From Ascoidea tarda (nom. inval.) (Eukaryota; Ascomycota; Saccharomycetes; Ascoideales; Ascoideaceae), in the NCBI GenBank assembly GCA_030560485.1, contig JAKTTS010000120.1:1-33459 (forward strand): a DNA stretch of 33,459 nt, given 5' to 3'. Under the pieces are notes generated by a model. That model saw only the letters and a list, made by a program, of their open reading frames with translations. It was not told the origin of the DNA and did not search any database. The position numbers and the translations under genes were made by a program. Numbering within the stretch: position 1 is the stretch's first letter; each line of letters starts with the position of its first letter. Below, piece after piece: positions 27,101 to 33,459 of this stretch.

Positions 27101-27753
27101 TGGTTGATAGATGATATATCACTTTCTATTATAGCAAAATGTTCGAATAAGTTTTCATTTTTAAAATTTTGCTTGTTCTTGATAGAGTTTTGTTTTTGCT
27201 TTCCATTTCTTGTTATTCTCAGAGTTATATTCGAATCCAAAAACGAACTATCTTTAGATTTATCATAGCTAATTTTGCAAGAGTTTTTCTCTTTATGTAC
27301 AAAATTAGCACTTTGCCGTAGGTTTTTATACTTTATTTTTATCGATTTGAAATCAATACTAGAAGAGTTTAAGGTATCATCGTTGTAAATATTGTCATTT
27401 ATTTCAAACTTATTATTTTCAATTGTTTGAAACTTTTGAGACTTAATTGCTCTTCTTTTTCTGGTCATTTTTTGCAAGTTATTTTTGATCAAGTCTGACT
27501 TCGAAGCCGAAATACTACAAGGAATCTCTAGATCATTTGGATTATTATCTTCATGAGCATATTGTTGTTTATTTTTTGCTGGACTAGTATTGTGGTGAGT
27601 GCTATCAAAAGACGATAAAGAGAACAATGTATCTCCATACGATGAGGAAGACTGCAGTGATGACGGCGAGCTGGATACAGTTGTATCGTGAACATTAGAA
27701 GGCACTGAGCGATCAAAAAAAGTCCTCTTCCTCTTTCTGCCGTAGGTCTTCAT
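24196..27753 (-). CDS. RAD61: WAPL/Rad61-like cohesin release factor
   Basis: 1185 residues. The frame is open further upstream, but the codon at 27831 is GTG; the first ATG is 27753, giving MKTYGRKRKRTFFDR. This basic KTYxRK start is seen in WAPL proteins and supports the choice. About 700 residues of Asn/Ser/Lys-rich, probably disordered sequence follow. Then a helical domain begins near 25830 on the map (YSDELDSIFDGIKL, FLEICLKLVYES, DPIILFCLGFIFSRFLYQFE, LLKFPLVKSLF) and runs to the end, as in the WAPL domain. Wapl binds Pds5 and Scc3 and opens the Smc3-Scc1 gate to release cohesin. The protein is about twice yeast Rad61 (647 residues), nearly all from the linker. Family assignment rests on the N-terminal motif and overall layout, so it is moderate. 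Confidence 0.65.
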   Translation of the reverse strand: MKTYGRKRKRTFFDRSVPSNVHDTTVSSSPSSLQSSSSYGDTLFSLSSFDSTHHNTSPAKNKQQYAHEDNNPNDLEIPCSISASKSDLIKNNLQKMTRKRRAIKSQKFQTIENNKFEINDNIYNDDTLNSSSIDFKSIKIKYKNLRQSANFVHKEKNSCKISYDKSKDSSFLDSNITLRITRNGKQKQNSIKNKQNFKNENLFEHFAIIESDISSINQLLSSPGKENSTDHKVSKGINIETFSMDKNNQNHQNHQENQKNISTTMVLDNVSKSETKNKAKKDNNKLNMKFFVEPPTNLQPKLIFKKLPSKKMRNKQENIQISKNIESIEKEKTIQNNNRDNTNTNVTITKKKETDAWNLFNESIISPLKNSSHSTIFNLNSQVNLHNNNLSDNLFENQNSSNFYQIKNQKIDNNDNNDNSDNNDNNIIIDDLSKNMDLQITLPDSFENFEDLHNSVFFSIKQSISSNYEKLNDNSISGIENKIIETTQDTENLKNSENSQSLISLANNDSQKKIYGFQRSYLANDDEFEISQIDNGLSSPVFNNNFDNDIDTNNTNIISTNINDDIFSNNSNNNGNYVFSTVTNAMENDFSLDENENHELMSVQYRKQSVTEIIPRDEDFSLKNNVVHFSPIKPNAVQGINELRASGKKSNYSDELDSIFDGIKLSSSLSSKRFSFLEICLKLVYESNSEDNNFIFALNQTPFVESIIDVSENELDPIILFCLGFIFSRFLYQFERGKFENNYFVNLVFSNQQNFESFKTVLKNLLTLNSKNMLQICDDFRNFKKVSKTSQELLEEFLKKFCESNDFIDKEVSAFFFGLVILDRLMLDHSILLKFPLVKSLFGDEAVSLNLFLLGKSLLLSNPFKDPSQISKFNLINYQLMMSLIENSIVSSEMVFTILLKEIDTFILVFQKLYELIDTLSGIDFNYFDLISKGKIRNEKYYKISSKNLGFLLNCCLSILRINIIITSNIFEYEKRLFGDRDILNKFKAVVFDGDLIKKLLSIILNTQIIMINSLSYKSKRKHSSDNDGNQFKILFNNFTLFSFGYLINMIENYQCSLKFVEELDLVLRVLRCIDVRFVRDERRNYYDYEGSLLSNIKKNESVYIVGYLCLLVGLLKVNRNTREAVEGNLLPIDIDRIKLLLNKLKEIIPKIEKGCKKVDNVVDELTIGKLKGIGSQIDSVLKDI

Positions 27754-28119
27754 TTGAGGTGTATTTGCTTCTTCTCCAGAATATAATTCAAAAGAAGAAA
27801 CAGTTTCTGTTGCTTTGACTGAAATACCCACAGTTGCGGAATTAATGCATATTGACGCAGCTTCAAACGCACTATTACATTAACATGCATGAATTTACCC
27901 GCCGTTCCGTCAATTTTGTTTTTTCCTGTTTTTGGTGAAAAGGCGTCGAAGAAGCTTATTTTGGTGGTTTTGGTGGTTTTGGTGGTTTTGGGTCTGTTGG
28001 GCGTAGATTCAAGAAACAGTGTTGGTTGGTTTGGACTAGTTGAGGTTAAATACTGCAGCTGCAATATATTTCAAGATTGGTCTTAGTTTTCTTAGATTTT
28101 GCAGTCTGGTTGTTCATTA
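27754..28119. promoter_or_regulatory. Divergent promoter of WAPL and METTL16
   Basis: 366 bases shared by two divergent starts. It holds three tandem GGTGGTTTT units (27963-27989), a CTGCAGCTGCAG-like element near 28053-28062, and no clear TATA box. Confidence 0.6.
27963..27989 (+). repeat. Three tandem GGTGGTTTT units in the divergent promoter
   Basis: A perfect 9-base unit three times, G-rich on the plus strand and therefore strongly strand-asymmetric. It could be a factor site or an R-loop-prone tract. Confidence 0.9.
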
Positions 28120-29661
28120 ATGTCTGGCATTTTGCAATTGAATTCAGAGCTAGATTTAAACTCCCAGAATGTTGTCGAATTCAATTACAAGTTGATCAAT
28201 TTCAAAGAATTATCAATTGAATATCCATCATTGAAGTCTTTTTTCACAGATTATGAAAAAAATATCTACAATTTCGGCGATCAAAACTCATTGATTGAGC
28301 TTTCGAAAATTTTATTGAAAAAGTTTTTCAGTATTAATATTAACTTATCCTTGAACTTTTTGATCCCAAGAATTCCAATAAGATTTCTTTATGTCAGGTA
28401 TATCAACGAAATTTTGTTTAGCTATCATTTTGACAATATAAATTCATTGTTTTTAACTAACAGTACTGGCGCAAAGAAAACAGAAACGGTTGGGATAGAT
28501 ATTGGAACCGGTTCAAGCTTGATCTATCCTCTACTATTTATATCTGCTTACAATAATCATAATAATCATAACAATAACAGCGGAGATGAATACAAATTAG
28601 ACTATAAAATTATTGCAACAGAAATCAATAACTCTTCTTTTGAATTTGCAATGGACAATTTAAAATCAAATAAACATTTAGGCTCAAATTTGAAAGATAA
28701 AATTAATATTGTTAAAATCAGTAAAAATGATGATCCTTTAATTGATTTTGATAAATTTAAATTGATTAAAAACATTGACAATATTGAAAATATCGAATTC
28801 TTAATGTGCAATCCACCTTTTTACTCAAATAGTTATAGTATTAATAGATTCAATAATACGAATATTGATAATAAAGAGGAGACCTTAAAGAAAACCGTTG
28901 GTTTAAAATCCGAACTTTATTACAAAGAAAATGGAGAACTCGATTTTATTCAAAAATTAATCAAAGAGTCTCTTGTACACAAAAATAAAATTTCCTGGTA
29001 TACCTGCCTAATTAGCAAATTTAAATTAGTTTCGAATGTAATTTTAACCATAAAGGAAAATAATATTTCAAACTATTTAATCCATGAGCTAAATCCTGGT
29101 AACGATTTTTATAATCAAAACTCTCTGGTTAGCGACGATAATAACAGTTATAATCGTGGCAAAAGATTCATATTATTATGGTCATTTAACTACATTCGAT
29201 TACCAAATTATTTATCATCTAACAACAAATTAATTTTAAAGAAATATTGTTCAAATAACAATGAATTTAAGGTTGATTTAAAATCATTCATTAAAGATGA
29301 CTCAATTGAAAAAAATAACATGCATCTTATTAAAAACTGCCTAATTTCGGGTCTAGATTATTCAAATATAAAAGATTTAAAGTTGAATAATATATTTGAT
29401 TCTTTTATAATCAAGTTTGATGAAAATGTGTGGTCAAGATCTTATAAAAGAAGATTAAAATTTAATAAAATTAATAAAAATGATAACATGAAAAAGAAAA
29501 GAAAGGTTATAAATGAAGATGAAATTGTAATTATTCAAATTATTTACGATCATTTGAATTCGCATTTATATTTATTTTGGAAATATGGAAAATATTATAA
29601 GACTTTTGAAAGTTTTACAGGATACACTTTAAGACAGTTGAATAATTTAATAGGAAAGTAA
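28120..29661 (+). CDS. METTL16: METTL16-type U6 snRNA m6A methyltransferase
   Basis: 513 residues from the ATG at 28120 (MSGILQLN); the frame is open to a TTG at 28099, which is not a credible yeast start. The Rossmann core has the SAM loop GIDIGTGSS (125-133), an acidic strand end (ATEINNSSFEFA), and the catalytic NPPF (231-234) diagnostic of the METTL16/RlmF branch of N6-adenine methyltransferases. The N-terminal part (FNYKLINFKELSIEYPSLKSFF; LIPRIPIRFLYVRYINEIL) matches the RNA-binding module that precedes the core. A Lys/Arg-rich tail (SRSYKRRLKF, KKKRKV) may add RNA binding. Known members methylate the ACAGAGA-box adenosine of U6 (S. pombe Mtl16, human METTL16). It is nuclear, convergent with PSF1, and its stop is 30 bases from the PSF1 stop. 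Confidence 0.88.
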   Translation: MSGILQLNSELDLNSQNVVEFNYKLINFKELSIEYPSLKSFFTDYEKNIYNFGDQNSLIELSKILLKKFFSININLSLNFLIPRIPIRFLYVRYINEILFSYHFDNINSLFLTNSTGAKKTETVGIDIGTGSSLIYPLLFISAYNNHNNHNNNSGDEYKLDYKIIATEINNSSFEFAMDNLKSNKHLGSNLKDKINIVKISKNDDPLIDFDKFKLIKNIDNIENIEFLMCNPPFYSNSYSINRFNNTNIDNKEETLKKTVGLKSELYYKENGELDFIQKLIKESLVHKNKISWYTCLISKFKLVSNVILTIKENNISNYLIHELNPGNDFYNQNSLVSDDNNSYNRGKRFILLWSFNYIRLPNYLSSNNKLILKKYCSNNNEFKVDLKSFIKDDSIEKNNMHLIKNCLISGLDYSNIKDLKLNNIFDSFIIKFDENVWSRSYKRRLKFNKINKNDNMKKKRKVINEDEIVIIQIIYDHLNSHLYLFWKYGKYYKTFESFTGYTLRQLNNLIGK

Positions 29662-29691
29662 AACAGTTATGTAATTTATATATTTTTTAAA

Positions 29692-30276
29692 TCACAACTT
29701 TTGCAAATAACCCTGATTGATTAATTTTTCGACATCGGAGTATCTAACAAAAAATTGAGAATCTTTTGTCAAGTTAAACACGCCATACTCAGTTTGGATT
29801 TCTCCAACATCTTTGAGAACTCGAACATCAATAAAGACTTCGCTTGGAGGCTTTAATGAACCAGTTAAGTCAATATCAGCAAATTCATTTTTATAATCTG
29901 TTATCAAATCATTGTAATTCTTGAAATAAATCTGTTCGTTAAAACTCAAGTTATCCAATAAATTATTTTCATTTGAAATTTGAATGTTTTCCCAGCTGAT
30001 TTTGTTTAAATATAGGCATCTTGTCTTTTGATAACTCAACAAAATTCGCTTGTTTCTACGTAAACATAAATATAAAACAAATAGCTGACACTGTTTCACT
30101 CTATTTGGCTGAGAATCATTTGACAAACCTGACTGTATTTCTTGTATTTTTTTCTCAATATGATTGATTTCCCTTATTATCGCCTGAATCGAATCATTTG
30201 AATATAGTGGCAAAGAGTCTAATGCCCTCGATCTCTTCGAGTCCTGTATTAATTTGTTAGCAATGTCCCCATACAT
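29692..30276 (-). CDS. PSF1: GINS complex subunit Psf1
   Basis: 194 residues starting MYGDIANKL at the ATG at 30276; the open frame upstream begins at TTG (30318) and is not used. The N-terminal A domain is helical (IREINHIEKKIQEIQ, CQLFVLYLCLRRNKRILLSYQ), and the C-terminal B domain is nearly identical to yeast Psf1: DIDLTGSLKPPSEVFIDVRVL, GEIQTEYGVFNL, DSQFFVRYSDVE, LINQGYLQKL. The yeast protein has 208 residues. Psf1, with Psf2, Psf3 and Sld5, forms GINS, part of the Cdc45-Mcm2-7-GINS helicase needed to start and run DNA replication. A linker (about 90-130) is more divergent and Asn-rich. Confidence 0.97.
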   Translation of the reverse strand: MYGDIANKLIQDSKRSRALDSLPLYSNDSIQAIIREINHIEKKIQEIQSGLSNDSQPNRVKQCQLFVLYLCLRRNKRILLSYQKTRCLYLNKISWENIQISNENNLLDNLSFNEQIYFKNYNDLITDYKNEFADIDLTGSLKPPSEVFIDVRVLKDVGEIQTEYGVFNLTKDSQFFVRYSDVEKLINQGYLQKL

Positions 30277-31267
30277 TTTCCAGACAACGAAGGAACATTT
30301 TCTGAAAAGAGAACTCAATTTATAAAACGGAAAGCTCTGCTTAGAGCCCTGCTTAGAGCCCCGCTTTGGCTAAATGCAAAGAGACAAAATGAGGTAAATC
30401 AGATATAAAAAACTCTGGTAAGCATACTATTTATAGTTTTGAAGGCAAAATATGGCTTGAAATGCAATAAAGCTGGTATTTATTACTTTGGTGAAATAAG
30501 AATAAAGATTTTGGTGTTTATTTAGGTTATAATACATCCTTTAACTGCCTTTGGTTTTCATTATCCCCAGATTTAAGAATTGTTTTGCAGATGATAATTC
30601 AGTGTAATGGAAATCAATTTTATTAATTGAAAGTTTGGTCTTTTTCAATGAAAAATATGCTATATAGATGGAAAATTGATTTTTGTATCAAATTAATAAT
30701 TCAGCATGATATTCTCCTCAAATCAAGTATAAATTGGCTTATAAAGAGTTGAAAAATAAAAAAAATGCGCATTATTACAAATAAAATTGAACAGTGATTG
30801 TATAACTTATTTCTTACAAAAAAAGAATAACGTTATTTTCTTATGCATCCCTAATCATGTTTGAAGTTGACTTACTTTTCCAAAACTAAATCGCAAAAAC
30901 GTTGGTTATTATAATAGAAATAGATTTTTGTAATTTGCATCACCGATAAAATCCGCTTAAATGTTTGTTTTCATTACTTTTTTAGCCTTGTATACTACAG
31001 TTCAGTTCCAGTTCTCTGCGACTGGTGTACTAACAATATTCTAGTAAAATTTGTCCAATCTCTGGAGAAAAAGAGCTCTGTTCTCAAGCACTTCCTAAAG
31101 TGGAAGGGTCATGTTGGGCTATCGACCCGAAACACTGGCTCGTGATATGCGCTTCCCAATCGGGCTGCAGCCGCTTCTTATCAGCTCAATGCCCAAATCT
31201 TCCTCAGTCTTCTGGCATCTTGAGCAGAACAGGTTAACGTGCTGATTTTGAGCCAAAACAGCAGCAG
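30277..31267. other. Divergent spacer between PSF1 and the Zn2Cys6 gene
   Basis: Near PSF1 is a 12-base tandem repeat (30338-30361). The middle 600 bases are AT-rich with nothing recognisable. At 31028-31034 is a perfect TACTAAC followed by TTCTAG ending at 31044, an intron-like 3' end. From 31070 to 31260 G+C rises, with GGGTC/GACCC and CTTCC/GGAAG pairs. No separate gene is called. Confidence 0.55.
30338..30361. repeat. TGCTTAGAGCCC tandem duplication in the PSF1 promoter
   Basis: Two perfect adjacent 12-base copies, 62-85 bases before the PSF1 ATG, with a degraded third (CGCTTTGGC) beyond. A duplicated factor site is plausible. Confidence 0.85.
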
Positions 31268-33375
31268 ATGAAGGGAAAATTGAAAGATTTGAAAGAAAAA
31301 GCAGGTGCTTCCAGCATGGGGAAGAAGAAGAAAGTGCCCTCAAGGGAATTCAATGGCTGCTGGATGTGCAGAACTCGAAAGGTCAAATGTGATTTGAATA
31401 AACCTAATTGCAAGAGGTGTGAAAAAGCTGGTTTTGCTTGCTCAGGCTATCATATTAAATTAAACTGGTTGGCCCCATTGACTTCAGTTTATTTTGCTTC
31501 AAAAAATTTTATAAATTCAAATAACTTAACCAACTCTCCTGATGAGGATAACGGATTGCCTGATCATTATTCTCAAAGGTCTTATATTCAGCCTTTTAGA
31601 TGGGAAACACTTGATAAAAATTTCATCGATCCAACTTTTATTGACAATCTATTATCTAAGATCAATAAAAAATGCAAATCAAATAAATACACTAATGAGG
31701 GCCCCTTTACAGTTTTTCCAATCTCAAAAGAACTACAATGCTTAAGTTGTGACAATAGTAATGAGCCTGACCAGCTTTCAGACTTGAATCAAAAAACAAT
31801 CATCAACTCCAATGGTTCTAATGATAATTTTAAAGATAATTCCAATCATGAATCCAGCAATCCCACTAATAACATTAACAAAGTGGAAACCAAATCTTTG
31901 CTGATAACTTTTACCAAAAACCCCGATAAAAATTTGTTACTTTTGGCCAGCTCATCTCTTCTCACAAGTAAACATCGACATATTGATCAGAATATTATTC
32001 ATGATAATAATAATAATAATAATAATAGCGATAAAACCACTAATTTTATTTCTTTAATTACATCTTTGGAAACTTCAAATAAGTATTCAAATCAAACTCC
32101 TACTCAGTTCAAATATTGGATTCATGACTCCCAATCAAGAAATTTTAATATATCCCTATCATTGTTAAGGGTTTCTTATAACTTGACGAAAAATTGTGAT
32201 TTTTCTTCATATTTAGATATTTTTTTCAATCCTAACAGTCTTATTCTGTCAAATGATTTATATTTTGATATAAAATGTTTATATTTATTATTCAATTTGA
32301 ATTATTCTCAAAATAAAATATCATTTACTAAATTGTTTGATAAATTGATTCTCAACTTTAAAAATAATGTAATGATTTTATTAATGAATTTTTGCTTAAG
32401 CAATTTAAATCCATGGCTAATTAATTTTTTCCCATTTATAATAAAAATTATAGAAAGTATACTACTAACAAAAAATTCAAACGATTTATTATTTACCTCG
32501 ATTAATTGGGAAAATGATATTAATTTATTTATAAAGGATCAAAATTTCTTTATTAAACAATTAATTCTTTTACAAGTATTGTGTTTATCCTCATTTCATT
32601 TATATAACACTTTAAACATTCCAAAAAATGAACTGGATAATCTATTAAAACTATCAATAGTTTTAAGAAACTTAATTACAATAAAATTGGATAATATAAT
32701 TGATTATGTTAATAGTTATAACAATGGCTATTATAATAATAGCTATGATAATAATTCTAATGAATTTATTAATGAAATTACATCAAATTTTAAAATAAAT
32801 TTTTTATTTTTGTTTTATATTCAATTCTTTTTGAACAATCAGTTTGATGCAAATTTCAATTTTGAAAAGTATTATGATTTATGTAATAAAATAATTTCTA
32901 ATATCAAGGAAAAATTATATCAGGAAAGAGAAAAAGAAATTAACCAGATAAAAATTAAACAATTAAAAGAAATGATTGATTTTGATTTAAATAATGATTT
33001 AAGTGATTTTGAAGATGAAGATGACATTGATAGTGATGATATATTGTACTTGAAAATACTAAATCAAAATGAAAATTTCAAGAATGAGCTCAATTTTAAT
33101 TATTACTATTTAATTATTTATTTAAAAATTATAAAAGGACTTTATTATAATACGTTTATTTTTGATAGATCAAATTTTCAGATTTCAAAGAATAAAAAAT
33201 TTGATGATGTGTTGGAGAAAAATTATAATAAAGTTAAATCGGATTATGAGTACTTTAAGAAAAACCCGAAAAAATCAAATAAAGTGAAAATTAAGATAAT
33301 TACCTCATTGTCTGAAAATACTCATGGGAATATTGTAGAAAAGGAACTGAGCCAAATAGAATCAATTAACCAAGA

Positions 33376-33414
<39 letters not shown>

Positions 33415-33459
33415 TAATAATGATAATAATGATAATAATGATAATAATGATAATAATGA
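31268..33459 (+). CDS. ARG81: Zn2Cys6 transcription factor, Arg81-like (3' end outside window)
   Basis: The frame runs open for about 730 codons to the window end. Two in-frame ATGs are possible: 31268 (MKGKLKDLKEK) and 31316 (MGKKKKVPS); a stop at 31235 bars anything further upstream. The binuclear zinc cluster is complete: Cys31, 34, 41, 48, 51, 58 (numbered from 31268) in CWMCRTRKVKCDLNKPNC and CKRCEKAGFAC, with SGYHIKLNW directly after. GCWxCRxRKVKCDL and the GYxIKLxW tail match S. cerevisiae Arg81 (ArgRII), the arginine-sensing factor that, with Mcm1 and Arg80, represses arginine synthesis and induces breakdown. The rest is Asn-rich with Leu-rich helical stretches as in fungal regulatory middle domains. 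Zinc cluster certain, Arg81 identity moderate. Confidence 0.78.
33379..33459 (+). repeat. (AAT)n then (AATGATAAT)n coding run at the window end
   Basis: A run of AAT (Asn) codons passes into at least five 9-base units that encode Asn-Asp-Asn, and runs off the window inside the Arg81-like gene. Confidence 0.92.

Noticed and set aside
27754-27831. N-terminal extension of the WAPL-like protein by 26 residues
   Set aside because: It would start at GTG; the first ATG gives the family-like MKTYGRKRKR start.
28099-28119. Upstream extension of METTL16
   Set aside because: The extension begins with TTG; ATG at 28120 is the first normal start.
30277-30318. 14-residue extension of Psf1
   Set aside because: It begins with TTG, and known Psf1 proteins start MYGD.
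1-33459. Transposons, LTR or virus-like elements, CRISPR arrays and horizontally acquired genes
   Set aside because: No transposase, reverse transcriptase, integrase or capsid-like frame, no long terminal repeats and no spaced repeats were found; all repeats are microsatellites or short tandem units.
1-33459. CUG codon reassignment
   Set aside because: CTG codons are rare here; the few I checked (for example at 6125 and 12994) are at hydrophobic positions. The sample is too small to claim or exclude reassignment.

Overview
This window comes from an AT-rich nuclear genome of a budding yeast (Saccharomycotina). The evidence is long, mostly intronless genes, a small intron with a GTATGT 5' splice site and a TACTAAC branch point, a nuclear-type tRNA gene, TATA boxes, A-rich start contexts, and proteins that match yeast families (NUP2, PDE2, VHT1, PSF1, LEC1, ARG81). 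A METTL16-type U6 methyltransferase is present. S. cerevisiae lacks this gene, so a close Saccharomyces relative is unlikely. I could not name the species. The standard code is assumed; the few CTG codons I checked fall on hydrophobic positions, which fits leucine but is weak evidence.

Layout, left to right: (1) the 3' part of a NUP2-like FG nucleoporin; (2) a 3.3-kb gene-free stretch with a GC-richer, hairpin-dense part at about 2.55-3.45 kb, which I read as a possible non-coding RNA locus; (3) a 1070-residue protein with an N-terminal Rho GTPase followed by two DH-PH-like modules, the most unusual gene here; (4) a GC-rich intergenic patch and the cAMP phosphodiesterase PDE2; (5) a tRNA-Arg(UCG) on the minus strand beside a hairpin-rich segment; (6) a class III aminotransferase; (7) a small spliced gene of unknown function; (8) a LEC1/YPR097W-like PX protein; (9) a VHT1-type biotin transporter with an overlapping upstream ORF; (10) on the minus strand, a large WAPL/Rad61-like cohesin regulator, divergent from METTL16; (11) the GINS subunit PSF1, convergent with METTL16; (12) the 5' part of an Arg81-like Zn2Cys6 transcription factor that runs off the window.

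The genes do not form one pathway. They are housekeeping and signalling genes in typical yeast order-by-accident. Links between pairs are limited: NUP2 and the Rho fusion both belong to small-GTPase biology; WAPL and PSF1 both serve chromosome duplication and cohesion; METTL16 bears on 5' splice-site recognition, and one intron of the same genome can be read here.

Two window-wide patterns stand out. Sense strands of the long genes go from C>G near the 5' end to G>C near the 3' end, on both strands. Sharply bounded GC-rich patches (about 8.4-9.1, 16.2-17.4 and 20.95-23.8 kb) cover gene ends as well as spacers. No transposon, LTR element, virus-like element or CRISPR array was recognised.
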